A stretch of DNA of 64,000 nt from Xaviernesmea oryzae (GTDB taxonomy: Bacteria > Pseudomonadota > Alphaproteobacteria > Rhizobiales > Rhizobiaceae). The notes below the pieces were generated by a model. The model saw only the letters and a list, made by a program, of their open reading frames with translations. It had not been told where the DNA came from and made no database searches. The DNA is taken from contig NZ_FOAM01000003.1 in NCBI RefSeq assembly GCF_900109605.1, positions 62,001-126,000 on the forward strand, written 5' to 3'. How positions within the stretch are numbered: the stretch's first letter is position 1; each line of letters starts with the position of its first letter. Positions 48,436-57,401 of this stretch are shown one piece after another. The position numbers were made by a program, and so were the translations under genes.

Positions 48436-48738
48436 TCAAAGACCAACCGCCCTCAGAACTGCCACGGTTGCGACCCCCAACCCCGCTGCGGCCAGCATGG
48501 GCAGGCGCAGGGCGGCGATTGCCGTGAGGGCACAGGCGGTGGTTTCGGCCAGGCCTGTTGCCAGCGCGGTGGGCGCCACCACAGCCATCAGCACGGCCGG
48601 CGGCACGGTGTTGAGCGCACGCTCCAGGCGCGGACTGAGTGTCATGCGGCGCACCAGGAAGGCGCCAGCAAGCCGTGTCGCCAGAGTGGCCGTCGCCATG
48701 GCGAGAATGGCGGCCAGCGTTGCGGGATCGAGGCTCAT
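48436..48738 (-). CDS. azlD: Branched-chain amino acid exporter small subunit, AzlD family
   Basis: 100 residues with three or four membrane helices (LAAILAMATATLATRLAGAFLV; VLMAVVAPTALATGL; ALTAIAALRLPMLAAAGLGVATVAVLRAVGL). The RLAGAFLVRR and LERALNTVPPAVLMA features fit AzlD, the small partner of AzlC. Start overlaps the azlC stop (ATGA). Confidence 0.9.
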   Translation of the reverse strand: MSLDPATLAAILAMATATLATRLAGAFLVRRMTLSPRLERALNTVPPAVLMAVVAPTALATGLAETTACALTAIAALRLPMLAAAGLGVATVAVLRAVGL

Positions 48739-49433
48739 GCCACGCGCTCCTGCTTGAACGATATGAGCGAGACCGCAAGCCCCGCAAGTGCCCCGGCGGC
48801 GATATACCAAGCCCCCGGCAACAGCGCATGGGTGACAATCGCGGCACTGGCGCTGGCAGCCAGAACCAGCCCGGTTTCCCGCCCCTTCCAGAAGCCCATC
48901 AAAAGCACGATGAAGACGGCCGGAAAGGCGAAGTCGAGCCCGAGCGGGCGGGTATCGCCGATCACGGCGCCGAGTAGCGCGCCTGCTGCGGTGGAGATCA
49001 GCCACATGCCGTAAAAAGGCAGCGAAAGTCCGAAATAGAAAGCCGGCGTCAGCACCATTCGCCGGCCGCGGGCTTCGGCCAATGCCCAGTTCTCATCGGC
49101 CATGAACGCGAAGGCGAAGAACTTCTGAATTGGGCTGAAGCGTGCCAATGCCCGCTCCAGCGAGGCGCTCATCAGGATCAGCCGGAGATTGACCAGGAGC
49201 GCGGCAAAGCCGAGCGCGGCCCAGGCCGGCGGATCGGTCCACAGATCCATGGCGACAAATTGCGATCCGCCGGCAAAGACCAGAGCGCTCATTGCCAAGG
49301 CTTCCAACGGCGAAAGTCCCTTGCCCACGGCCACGGCACCGAAGACCAGGCCGATGGGCGCGACGGCCACCACCATCGGCACAATTGTCCTCATTCCCGC
49401 GACCATCTCGCTGCGTCTTGTCGTCATCGTCAT
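48735..49433 (-). CDS. azlC: Branched-chain amino acid exporter large subunit, AzlC family
   Basis: 232 residues with about six membrane helices. It has the AzlC/YgaZ signature regions PIGLVFGAVAVGKGLSPLEALAMSALVFAGGSQFVAMDL and LLVNLRLILMSASLERAL, and MADENWALAE. AzlCD (BrnFE, YgaZH) export branched-chain or other amino acids. Coupled to azlD. The AraC-type gene upstream on the same strand, 153 bases away, may regulate it. Confidence 0.92.
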   Translation of the reverse strand: MTMTTRRSEMVAGMRTIVPMVVAVAPIGLVFGAVAVGKGLSPLEALAMSALVFAGGSQFVAMDLWTDPPAWAALGFAALLVNLRLILMSASLERALARFSPIQKFFAFAFMADENWALAEARGRRMVLTPAFYFGLSLPFYGMWLISTAAGALLGAVIGDTRPLGLDFAFPAVFIVLLMGFWKGRETGLVLAASASAAIVTHALLPGAWYIAAGALAGLAVSLISFKQERVA

Positions 49434-49586
49434 GAAAGCCTCCTGTGGCGGCGAGGCTTAGCGCGTGGGAAAGCGAGCGTCTTGAACGAAAGTGACGTGG
49501 CAGAGGCGCGCGCAGCCGGGAGGCTTCGGCATCATCCCCAGACCGGAGGGCCGATGACGGCACGATCGATGAGGCCGTCGGACGCT

Positions 49587-50447
49587 TTATCCGGCCCGAT
49601 AGACAGCCGGTGTCAGACCAGTCCGGGCCTTGAAGTGGCGGGTCAGATGCGCCTGATCGGCAAAGCCGCAGGCGAGCGCCACCTCGAGCGGCGGCTTGCC
49701 CTGACGCAGCAGCTGGCGGGCAAAGCGGATGCGCAGGTCCGTCTGATAGGCATGCGGCGTGATGTAATAATGCCGGCGGAAGGCGCGGATGAGATGGGCG
49801 CGACTGAGGCCTGCAACCTCGGCCAGCGCCTCCAGTCCGATCTCCTCGGTGAAATGCGCGGCGATATAGTCCCGCGCCCGGGCGACGGCTTTGGGCTCGG
49901 CACCGCCAGCCGGTGTGAGGATGCTGCTGCCATGGCGCGCGAACATCGCCACCAGCACGCTGTAAAGGCTCTCCTCCCCCTCCAGCGCGCTCGCCCGCTG
50001 TTCCAGCGCGCTATGCGCCCGGTGAAAGGCGGCGGCCAGCGGCATATCGGTCAGCAATTGCCGGCCGAAGCTTGGCGTGCCGGCAAAGGCGCGACCGGTA
50101 ACGTCCTCCAGGATCTTCGAGAAAAAGCCGATATCGGGATAGATCATCCGGTAGCGATAGCCTCCCGGCTCGCCCGGCTGCCCGTCATGCACTTCGCCCG
50201 GATTGATCAGATAGAGCGCCCCCGGCCCGGTCGATTCGCGCTCGCCCCGGATCATCGCCACCTGCGCGCCGGCCTCGATCGCGCCGATCGAAAAGGTGTC
50301 GTGCGCATGCGGTGCGAATTCATGGGTGACGAAGGTCGCCGCCATGCATTCCATATGGCCGAAACGCGGATCGCGCCAGAAGCGGGTCCGCTCCTTGCCC
50401 GATGTCGGCCGCGCTGTGGTCGCCTGCTCCTGGGAAACGATCTGCAT
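49587..50447 (-). CDS. AraC family transcriptional regulator with cupin sensor domain
   Basis: 286 residues. The N-terminal AraC-type cupin domain (FVTHEFAPHAHDTFSIGAIEAGAQ ... LINPGEVHDGQPGEPGGYRYRMIYP) is followed by the double helix-turn-helix (about 190-285: IGLEALAEVAGLSRAHLIRAFRRHYYITPHAYQTDLRIRFARQLL; PPLEVALACGFADQAHLTRHFKARTGLTPAVYR). The type is frequent next to azlCD, where it activates the exporter. It is divergent from alr with 83 bases between starts. Confidence 0.9.
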   Translation of the reverse strand: MQIVSQEQATTARPTSGKERTRFWRDPRFGHMECMAATFVTHEFAPHAHDTFSIGAIEAGAQVAMIRGERESTGPGALYLINPGEVHDGQPGEPGGYRYRMIYPDIGFFSKILEDVTGRAFAGTPSFGRQLLTDMPLAAAFHRAHSALEQRASALEGEESLYSVLVAMFARHGSSILTPAGGAEPKAVARARDYIAAHFTEEIGLEALAEVAGLSRAHLIRAFRRHYYITPHAYQTDLRIRFARQLLRQGKPPLEVALACGFADQAHLTRHFKARTGLTPAVYRAG

Positions 50448-50530
50448 GGGGTGAGAATATCGCCTGGCCGCATTTCCGTCTTGAACAAAAGTGATAGGGT
50501 CGGCGCAACACCACAGCCGAGACGCCATTC

Positions 50531-51724
50531 ATGATCGAGGGCCATGACACCATGACCGACGCCTTTTTCGCCAGCGACGAGACCTTGTCCGACGCGGATG
50601 GATTCGATGCCGCCTGCCTGCGTGCGACCATCGACCTGGGTGCGCTGCGCGACAATTGGCTGACGATGCGCAGGCTATCCGGATCGGCGCGCACGGCCGC
50701 CGTCGTCAAGGCCAATGCCTACGGCCTGGGCATCGAAGCCGTAGCCGAGACGCTCTATGCCGCTGGCGCACGCGACTTCTTCGTCGCCAATGCCGAGGAA
50801 GGGGCGGAACTGCGGCCCTTCGCCCCGGATGCGCGCATCTTCGTTCTCGCGGGCCTCTGGCCCGGCATCGAGTCCGTTTTCCTGGATTATGGCCTCGTGC
50901 CGGTCATCAATTCCGAAGAGCAGCTCGCCTTCTTCATGGGCCTGCTGGCGGAGCACGGGGAGTATCCTTGCGCGCTGCATGTCGACACCGGCATGAACCG
51001 GCTGGGCCTCTCCTTGCCGGAGGCGCTGGCGCTTGCCGACGATCCTTCGCGCCCCGCAAGCTTTTCGCCCGTTCTGGTAATGAGCCATCTCGCCTGCGCC
51101 GACACGCCGGACCATCCCCTGAACGGTCGCCAGCTGGACGCATTTCGCCAGGTTTCAAAGGCGTTCGAAGGCGTGGATGCAAGCCTGGCCAATTCCGCCG
51201 GCGTGCATCTGGGCACTGAGTATCACTTCGATCTCACCCGGCCAGGGATCGCCACCTATGGCGGCCAGGCGGTGAACGGCGTTGCAAACACCATGGCGCC
51301 CGTGGTGACGGCCGAGGCGCGCATCCTCCAGGTGCGCGAAGCACGCGCCGGCGAAACGGCGAGCTATGGCGCGGCGGCGATGCTGACGCGGGACAGCCGC
51401 ATCGCCATTGTCGGCGCCGGCTATAGCGACGGCTATCATCGCGGCGGTTCGGGCGCCGGTGTGCCGCTGCGTCAAAGCCTTCCCAAGGGTGCGCAAGGCT
51501 TTCTGCGCGGTTGCCGCGTGCCGCAGCTTGGCCGCATCACCATGGATCTGACCCTTTTCGACGTGACCGATGTGCCGGGCGCCAAGGCCGGCGACTACAT
51601 CGAGCTTTTCGGGCCAAATCTCTCCATCACGGAGGCGGCCGCAGCAGCGGGCACGATCGATTATGAGCTTCTGACCAGTCTCGGCCACCGCTACGACCGG
51701 CTCTATCTCGATCCCGAGGACTGA
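50531..51724 (+). CDS. alr: Alanine racemase
   Basis: PLP enzyme making D-alanine for peptidoglycan. 397 residues; the PLP lysine Lys60 lies in VVKANAYGLG, and the second catalytic base Tyr279 in GETASYGAAAM. DTGMNRLGL and GAGYSDGYHRG are conserved. The N-terminal 25 residues are acidic and variable. The in-frame ATG at 50552 has GAGGG upstream and is an equally good start. Followed by radA. Confidence 0.94.
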   Translation: MIEGHDTMTDAFFASDETLSDADGFDAACLRATIDLGALRDNWLTMRRLSGSARTAAVVKANAYGLGIEAVAETLYAAGARDFFVANAEEGAELRPFAPDARIFVLAGLWPGIESVFLDYGLVPVINSEEQLAFFMGLLAEHGEYPCALHVDTGMNRLGLSLPEALALADDPSRPASFSPVLVMSHLACADTPDHPLNGRQLDAFRQVSKAFEGVDASLANSAGVHLGTEYHFDLTRPGIATYGGQAVNGVANTMAPVVTAEARILQVREARAGETASYGAAAMLTRDSRIAIVGAGYSDGYHRGGSGAGVPLRQSLPKGAQGFLRGCRVPQLGRITMDLTLFDVTDVPGAKAGDYIELFGPNLSITEAAAAAGTIDYELLTSLGHRYDRLYLDPED

Positions 51725-51898
51725 TCGCGCCGTCGTCGTCGATCTTTTCACCAGCACGGCTTGGAAAGAGATCGTCGCTCGTATACATGAGAACAAAACG
51801 AGATCGTATACCGATGCCATCTCCCACTCCTGCCCAGCCGTGCCGACTCTGCTGATGCGGATCGTCTCCGACACCTGTTGAAAAGCGTCGAGTTCCTT

Positions 51899-53299
51899 AT
51901 GGCGAAAGCCCGCCCCTCCTTCATCTGCCAGAATTGCGGCACCGTGCATTCCCGCTGGGTGGGAAAATGCGAAGGCTGCGGCCAGTGGAACACGGTCATC
52001 GAGGAGGACCCGACAGCCGGCATCGGCGGCGGGCCGGGCAAGGTGCCGAAGAAGGGTCGGGCCGTGGCGCTGACCACGCTCGACGGCGAGGCCGAGGATG
52101 CACCGCGCGTGGCAACCGGCATTTCCGAGCTGGACAGGGCGACGGGCGGCGGCTTCGTGCGCGGCTCGGCGGTCTTGATCGGCGGTGACCCCGGCATCGG
52201 CAAGTCGACCGTGCTGATGCAGGCGGCTGCAGCACTCGCCCGCCAGGGGCACCGCATCATCTATGTCTCGGGCGAGGAGGCGGTCGCGCAGGTGCGGCTG
52301 CGCGCGCAACGCCTTGGCGCGGCCGACAGCAGCGTTCTCCTAGCCGCCGAAACCAATGTCGAGGACATTCTCGCCACGCTTTCGGACGGCAAGCGCCCGG
52401 ATCTGGTAATCATCGATTCGATCCAGACCCTGTGGAGCGATCTCGTGGAAAGCGCGCCGGGCACGGTGACCCAGGTGCGCACCGGCGTGCAGGCCATGAT
52501 CCGCTTCGCCAAGCAGACCGGCGCCACCGTCGTTCTCGTCGGCCATGTCACCAAGGAAGGCCAGATCGCAGGCCCCCGCGTGGTCGAGCACATGGTCGAT
52601 GCCGTGCTCTATTTCGAAGGCGACCGCGGCCATCATTACCGGATCCTGCGCACGGTGAAGAACCGCTTCGGCCCGACGGACGAAATCGGCGTCTTCGAGA
52701 TGAGCGACCGGGGCCTGCGCGAAGTCACCAATCCATCGGAGCTGTTTCTCGGCGAGCGCAACGCCAAGGCGCCAGGCGCTGCGGTCTTTGCCGGCATGGA
52801 GGGCACACGGCCGGTGCTGGTGGAAGTCCAGGCGCTGGTGGCGCCCACCTCGCTCGGCACGCCGCGCCGCGCCGTGGTTGGTTGGGATTCCGCCCGCCTG
52901 TCGATGATCCTCGCGGTGCTGGAAGCCCATTGCGGCGTGCGGCTCGGCAGCCATGATGTCTATCTCAATGTCGCCGGCGGCTACAGGATTGCTGAGCCGG
53001 CGGCCGATCTGGCGGTCGCTTCTGCGCTGGTTTCCTCGCTTGCCGGTCTTGCCCTTCCCCCCGATTGCGTTTATTTCGGCGAAGTCAGCCTGTCGGGGGC
53101 CATTCGACCGGTCGCGCATACCTCTCACCGCCTTAAAGAAGCCGAGAAGCTCGGCTTTGCACAGGCCGTCCTGCCCGCATCCTCGGCCGACCTTCCCAAA
53201 GGGTCCGCCCAGCGCTGGAGCGAGATGGAGAGCCTGCCGGATCTGGTGGCGCGCATCGCCGGATCGCGTGCAGCCCTTGCCCCCGCCGAGGAAGACTGA
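51899..53299 (+). CDS. radA: DNA repair protein RadA
   Basis: RadA helps branch migration and processing of recombination intermediates. 466 residues from the ATG at 51899: C4 zinc finger (C10, C13, C24, C27), Walker A GGDPGIGKST (95-104), the RadA-specific KNRFGPTDEIGVFEM, and a C-terminal Lon-like domain (DVYLNVAGGYRIAEPAADLAVASAL ... YFGEVSLSGAIRPV). Between alr and radA are 174 bases without a gene. Confidence 0.97.
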   Translation: MAKARPSFICQNCGTVHSRWVGKCEGCGQWNTVIEEDPTAGIGGGPGKVPKKGRAVALTTLDGEAEDAPRVATGISELDRATGGGFVRGSAVLIGGDPGIGKSTVLMQAAAALARQGHRIIYVSGEEAVAQVRLRAQRLGAADSSVLLAAETNVEDILATLSDGKRPDLVIIDSIQTLWSDLVESAPGTVTQVRTGVQAMIRFAKQTGATVVLVGHVTKEGQIAGPRVVEHMVDAVLYFEGDRGHHYRILRTVKNRFGPTDEIGVFEMSDRGLREVTNPSELFLGERNAKAPGAAVFAGMEGTRPVLVEVQALVAPTSLGTPRRAVVGWDSARLSMILAVLEAHCGVRLGSHDVYLNVAGGYRIAEPAADLAVASALVSSLAGLALPPDCVYFGEVSLSGAIRPVAHTSHRLKEAEKLGFAQAVLPASSADLPKGSAQRWSEMESLPDLVARIAGSRAALAPAEED

Positions 53300-53533
53300 C
53301 GCGGCCGCCCGTGCAAGCCTTTACCAAGGCGCCGCGCGGCTGGTTTGAACGTGCATGATTAGGGCCGTGGCCGGAATTGTCCGCCGCGGCCTGTTGCGTC
53401 TGGCCATGGAGGTCCGCTTCGGACCCGGCCGGATGGGAAAGTGACCGGCGGCCAGGTGGTCTTTCAAAGGCAACCGGAGGCAATGCCGGAATTGCCGGCG
53501 CACAAGCCGGAACGGTTCGGAGTAAGGAGCAAC

Positions 53534-54136
53534 ATGGCCATCACCATTCTCGACGGCATCGTCCTCGGCGTCGCCCTGTTTTCCGCGGTGCTGGCCATGG
53601 TGCGCGGTTTCTCGCGGGAGGTGCTGTCGGTTGCCAGCTGGGTCGTGGCCGCCGCCGCCGCCTATTACCTCCACCCCTATCTCGTGCCCTACGCAAAGAA
53701 TTACACCGAGAGCGCGACGATCGCGCTGGCAGGCGCAGCCGGCGTCATCTTCCTGGTGGCGCTGATCATCGTGTCGTTCATCACCATGCGCATTGCCGAT
53801 TTCATCATCGACAGCCGCATCGGCGCACTCGATCGCACGCTGGGCTTCGTCTTCGGCGCGGCGCGCGGCGTGTTGTTGATCGTCGTGGCCATGCTGTTCT
53901 TCAACTGGCTGGTCAAGCCGGAACAGCAGCCCGCCTGGATTCTGCAGGCCAAGTCGAAGCCGGTGCTGGACAATCTCGGCGCCAAGCTTGTGGCGCTTCT
54001 GCCGGAAAATATTGCCGAAGATGTGCGCCAGCGCCTGACCGGCGCCGGACGTAGCGACGAGAACGATGCGCCGGCGGTGGAACAGCCGCCGCAGGACGAT
54101 GCACCGACCGCCGAGCCGCGGCCGAACAACGGCTGA
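53534..54136 (+). CDS. cvpA: CvpA family membrane protein
   Basis: 200 residues: four membrane helices (ILDGIVLGVALFSAVLAMVRGF; LSVASWVVAAAAAYYL; IALAGAAGVIFLVALIIVSFI; FGAARGVLLIVVAMLFFNWLV), then a soluble tail rich in Pro, Asp and Glu. CvpA is required for colicin V production in E. coli; its molecular role is unsettled, though linked to envelope stress. ATG 53534 has AAGGAG seven bases before it. The cvpA-purF pairing is conserved from E. coli. Confidence 0.93.
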   Translation: MAITILDGIVLGVALFSAVLAMVRGFSREVLSVASWVVAAAAAYYLHPYLVPYAKNYTESATIALAGAAGVIFLVALIIVSFITMRIADFIIDSRIGALDRTLGFVFGAARGVLLIVVAMLFFNWLVKPEQQPAWILQAKSKPVLDNLGAKLVALLPENIAEDVRQRLTGAGRSDENDAPAVEQPPQDDAPTAEPRPNNG

Positions 54137-54156
54137 GCAAAGCCGATGGTTTGAGG

Positions 54157-54196
54157 CATGCTGATGCGAGACGGTGACCGTGCTCGCATCAGCATG
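54157..54196 (+). repeat. Long hairpin between cvpA and purF
   Basis: Perfect 14-bp arms CATGCTGATGCGAG (54157-54170) and CTCGCATCAGCATG (54183-54196). The 12-base loop ACGGTGACCGTG can itself fold. No T-run follows. Position is 20 bases after cvpA and 190 before purF, so it is either a non-canonical terminator or part of a purF leader. Confidence 0.6.
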
Positions 54197-54386
54197 ATAG
54201 AATGGGCGGACAAGGCAAGGCCTTGCAAACAGCCCTTGCCGGTACGACATGCGCGCCCTTGGCGCCCTTGCGCGCGGATTTCCGCCGTGACGGGCGCCAA
54301 CGGCATTTAAGCTCTCCGCCGAAGCCTTTCGCGCGACAAGGCCGGCCACCGCATCGCAGGTTCAGTTCGCGAGAAGGCCCGAAGAC

Positions 54387-55877
54387 ATGACCGATCACCA
54401 CAGTGCATCTTTCAATGAAGATCTCGATGGCGACACTCTGCATGAAGAATGCGGCGTCTTCGGCATTCTCGGTCATAAGGACGCCGCCACGCTGACGGCG
54501 CTCGGCCTGCACGCGCTCCAGCATCGCGGCCAGGAGGCGGCCGGCATCGTCACCTTCGACGGGCGGCAATTCTATACCGAAAAGCGCATGGGCCTGGTCG
54601 GCGATCACTATACCGACCCCGCAACTCTGGCCAAGCTGCCGGGCTTCATCGGCATGGGCCATACCCGCTACTCGACCACGGGCGAAGTGGCCTTGCGCAA
54701 TGTGCAGCCTCTCTTTGCCGAACTCGAAGTCGGCGGGATCGCCATTGCCCATAATGGCAACCTGACCAACGGCCTTACCCTGCGGCGACAGCTGATTGCC
54801 GATGGCGCCATCTGTCAGTCCACCTCGGATACGGAAGTGGTGCTGCATCTCATCGCCCGCTCCAAGCAAGTCGGTTCGGGCGAACGCTTCATCGACGCGA
54901 TCGGCCAGATCGAGGGCGGCTATTCCATGCTCGCCATCACCCGCACCAAGCTGATGGCAGCGCGCGATCCGCATGGCATCCGGCCACTGGTGATGGGCGA
55001 TCTCGATGGCAAGCCGATCTTCTGCTCGGAAACCTGCGCGCTCGACATCATCGGCGCCAAATTCGTGCGCGATGTGGAAAATGGTGAGGTCATCATCTGC
55101 GAGATCCAGCCGGATGGCTCGATCTCGATTGAATCGCGAAAAGCGGAAAAGCCCCGGCCGGAGCGGCTCTGCCTGTTCGAATATGTCTATTTCGCCCGCC
55201 CGGACTCGGTCGTCGGCGGTCGCAACGTCTATGTCGCGCGCAAGAACATGGGCATCAACCTGGCCCGCGAGAAGCCCGTGGAGGCTGATGTGGTGGTGCC
55301 TGTGCCCGACGGAGGCACGCCGGCGGCGATCGGCTATGCGCAGGAGAGCGGCATTCCCTTCGAGCTCGGCATTATCCGCAACCATTATGTCGGGCGCACC
55401 TTCATCGAGCCGACGCAGCAGATTCGCGCCTTTGGCGTCAAGCTCAAGCATTCGGCCAACCGGGCGATGATCGAGGGCAAGCGCGTGGTGCTGGTCGACG
55501 ATTCGATCGTGCGCGGCACCACCTCGGTGAAGATCGTGCAGATGATCCGCGATGCAGGCGCCCGGGAGGTTCATATCCGCGTGGCGAGCCCGATGATCTA
55601 TCATCCCGATTTCTACGGCATCGATACGCCCGAGGCCGACAAGCTGCTGGCCAATCAGCACGAGGACCTCGCCTCCATGTGCGCCTATATCGGTGCGGAT
55701 AGCCTGGAATTCCTGTCGATCGACGGGCTCTACCGGGCCGTCGGCGGCGAAGCGCGCAATGCCGAGAGCCCCCAGTTCACCGACCACTATTTCACGGGCG
55801 ACTACCCGACACGGCTTCTCGATAAAGAAGCCACCAGCAATGTGCGCAAGCTCGCCGTTCTCGCGAGCAATGGGTAA
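54387..55877 (+). CDS. purF: Amidophosphoribosyltransferase
   Basis: First committed enzyme of purine synthesis, making phosphoribosylamine from PRPP and glutamine. 496 residues with a propeptide of 21 residues before the N-terminal nucleophile Cys22 (HEECGVFG), the glutaminase HTRYSTTG and HNGNLTN motifs, and the PRPP loop VLVDDSIVRGTTS (about 369-381). The presence of a propeptide and cysteines near 208-212 and 431 suggests the B. subtilis-type enzyme, which may bind an Fe-S cluster; that is inference. Six bases before the SDR gene. Confidence 0.97.
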   Translation: MTDHHSASFNEDLDGDTLHEECGVFGILGHKDAATLTALGLHALQHRGQEAAGIVTFDGRQFYTEKRMGLVGDHYTDPATLAKLPGFIGMGHTRYSTTGEVALRNVQPLFAELEVGGIAIAHNGNLTNGLTLRRQLIADGAICQSTSDTEVVLHLIARSKQVGSGERFIDAIGQIEGGYSMLAITRTKLMAARDPHGIRPLVMGDLDGKPIFCSETCALDIIGAKFVRDVENGEVIICEIQPDGSISIESRKAEKPRPERLCLFEYVYFARPDSVVGGRNVYVARKNMGINLAREKPVEADVVVPVPDGGTPAAIGYAQESGIPFELGIIRNHYVGRTFIEPTQQIRAFGVKLKHSANRAMIEGKRVVLVDDSIVRGTTSVKIVQMIRDAGAREVHIRVASPMIYHPDFYGIDTPEADKLLANQHEDLASMCAYIGADSLEFLSIDGLYRAVGGEARNAESPQFTDHYFTGDYPTRLLDKEATSNVRKLAVLASNG

Positions 55878-55883
55878 GGTCTG

Positions 55884-56624
55884 ATGATCGATCTCAAAGG
55901 CCGTATTGCCCTCGTCACCGGCGCCTCGCGCGGCATCGGCTATTTCACGGCTTTGGCGCTCGGCAAGGCCGGCGCTCATGTCGTGGCCTGCGCCCGCACC
56001 ATCGGCGGGCTGGAAGAGCTCGACGATGCCATCCGCCAGGCCGGCGGCTCGGGCGCGACGCTCGTGCCGTTCGACCTCTCGGATATGGCGGCGATCGACC
56101 GTCTGGGCGCGGCGATCAACGAGCGCTGGGGGCAGCTCGATATTCTTATCGCCAATGCCGGCATTCTCGGCACGATTTCACCGATCGGCCATGTCGAGGC
56201 CAAGGTCTTCGAACAGGTGATGACGGTCAACGTAACAGCCACTTGGCGGCTGATCCGCTCGGTCGAGCCTGTCCTCTTGAAATCGGACCAGGGCCGCGCG
56301 CTGATTCTCTCATCGGGCGCCGCGCATAAGTGTCGGCCCTTCTGGGGCCCCTACTCCGCTTCGAAGGCCGCCGTGGAAGCGCTCGCCCGCACCTGGGCGG
56401 GAGAAACCCAGCGCCTGCCGCTGCGCATTCTCTCGGTCGACCCCGGCGGCACGCGTACCGCCATGCGCGCCCAGGCCATGCCCGGCGAAGACCCGCAGAC
56501 CGTCCCACACCCCTCCGAAATTGCCGCAGCCCTCCTGCCGCTGTGCGGGCCTGAGCAGATGGAAACAGGCAAGCTTTTTCAGGTGCGCGAGAATCGGATC
56601 GTGGACTACCGGATGCCGGAGTGA
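55884..56624 (+). CDS. SDR family oxidoreductase
   Basis: 246-residue short-chain dehydrogenase: cofactor motif TGASRGIG (12-19), NAG (91-93), and catalytic Ser144, Tyr157 and Lys161 (SSGAAHKCRPFWGPYSASK). Substrate unknown. It follows purF closely (six bases) and is likely co-transcribed; the purF-SDR pair is familiar from other rhizobia, though no role in purine synthesis is known. Confidence 0.9.
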   Translation: MIDLKGRIALVTGASRGIGYFTALALGKAGAHVVACARTIGGLEELDDAIRQAGGSGATLVPFDLSDMAAIDRLGAAINERWGQLDILIANAGILGTISPIGHVEAKVFEQVMTVNVTATWRLIRSVEPVLLKSDQGRALILSSGAAHKCRPFWGPYSASKAAVEALARTWAGETQRLPLRILSVDPGGTRTAMRAQAMPGEDPQTVPHPSEIAAALLPLCGPEQMETGKLFQVRENRIVDYRMPE

Positions 56625-56661
56625 CAGTCGTCCCACGGCATTTGCTGGCGCGCGTGGCGCG

Positions 56662-57075
56662 CTACCGCTCCCAAGGAGAAATGAGCGTCAGGCCGGTTGT
56701 TTTAAAATCGGCTAGATTTCTGGTCGCAAGCACACCACCATTGACGTGAGCGATGGCAGCAATCATGCCATCCGGCGCTGACATGACATGTCCCCGACGT
56801 GTAGCGTTTCCCATGATTTCGCCATACATGAGTGCCGCCTCTTCCGCGAAGCCAAAGATGCGCCCTCGTAATCGGCTTCGCCATTCATGCAAGCCTTTTT
56901 CGAAACGTACTGCGCGCTGATCGGGTCTGATCTTCTCTATCCCGAAAGCGATTTCGGCAATGGTTACGCTTGGAAGCGCAAGTTCGGAATCATATCGAAC
57001 AAGCCAATCAATCACCGCTTGGTTCGGTTGCTTTTTCAGGCTCTCGGAAATGACATTTGTATCCAGGAATATCAA
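56662..57075 (-). CDS. vapC: PIN-domain toxin, VapC type
   Basis: 137-residue PIN-domain ribonuclease. The acidic active-site residues are in place: Asp5 in LDTNVISE, Glu41 in AEIAFG, Asp102 in APDGMIAA and Asp123 in NLADF. It would cleave tRNA or rRNA when freed from its antitoxin. The start overlaps the antitoxin stop (ATGA). The local sequence is clearly lower in G+C than its neighbours, which suggests later acquisition. It converges with the SDR gene. Confidence 0.92.
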   Translation of the reverse strand: MIFLDTNVISESLKKQPNQAVIDWLVRYDSELALPSVTIAEIAFGIEKIRPDQRAVRFEKGLHEWRSRLRGRIFGFAEEAALMYGEIMGNATRRGHVMSAPDGMIAAIAHVNGGVLATRNLADFKTTGLTLISPWER

Positions 57076-57320
57076 AGCTCGACACCGGGATGATGATTTC
57101 GACTACCTCGAATGACGGCTTCAAGGTCAATATCCGTACCGAGCTGCGTGGTAAGCCTGGAGTAAAATGCAGCCGCGGGCTCGCGCTCCGCTTCACGGCT
57201 CTCATAGGCCTCGAGCGCCCGCTCGACGATCTCCGTGATCGACCGGTTCTCAAGACGGGCAAGTTTACGGGCAAGATCCCTTGCTCTGGCGCTGCGGACA
57301 GAAAGTTGTGGTTCAGCCAT
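57072..57320 (-). CDS. vapB: VapB-type antitoxin
   Basis: 82 residues. The N-terminal part (LSVRSARARDLARKLARLENRSITEIVERALEAYESRE) is the PSK-operon/VapB DNA-binding type, and the C-terminal half would wrap the toxin. ATG 57320 has GGAGGG seven bases before it. It is translated with the toxin through ATGA overlap, and by family behaviour the pair represses its own promoter. Confidence 0.87.
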   Translation of the reverse strand: MAEPQLSVRSARARDLARKLARLENRSITEIVERALEAYESREAEREPAAAFYSRLTTQLGTDIDLEAVIRGSRNHHPGVEL

Positions 57321-57401
57321 CGATCCCTCCATGATTGGCAGAATAGGTTCCCCCGGCTGCATCATCAAGATGCCACGGCATCCCGGCATTCTCTGCCAGC
57401 G

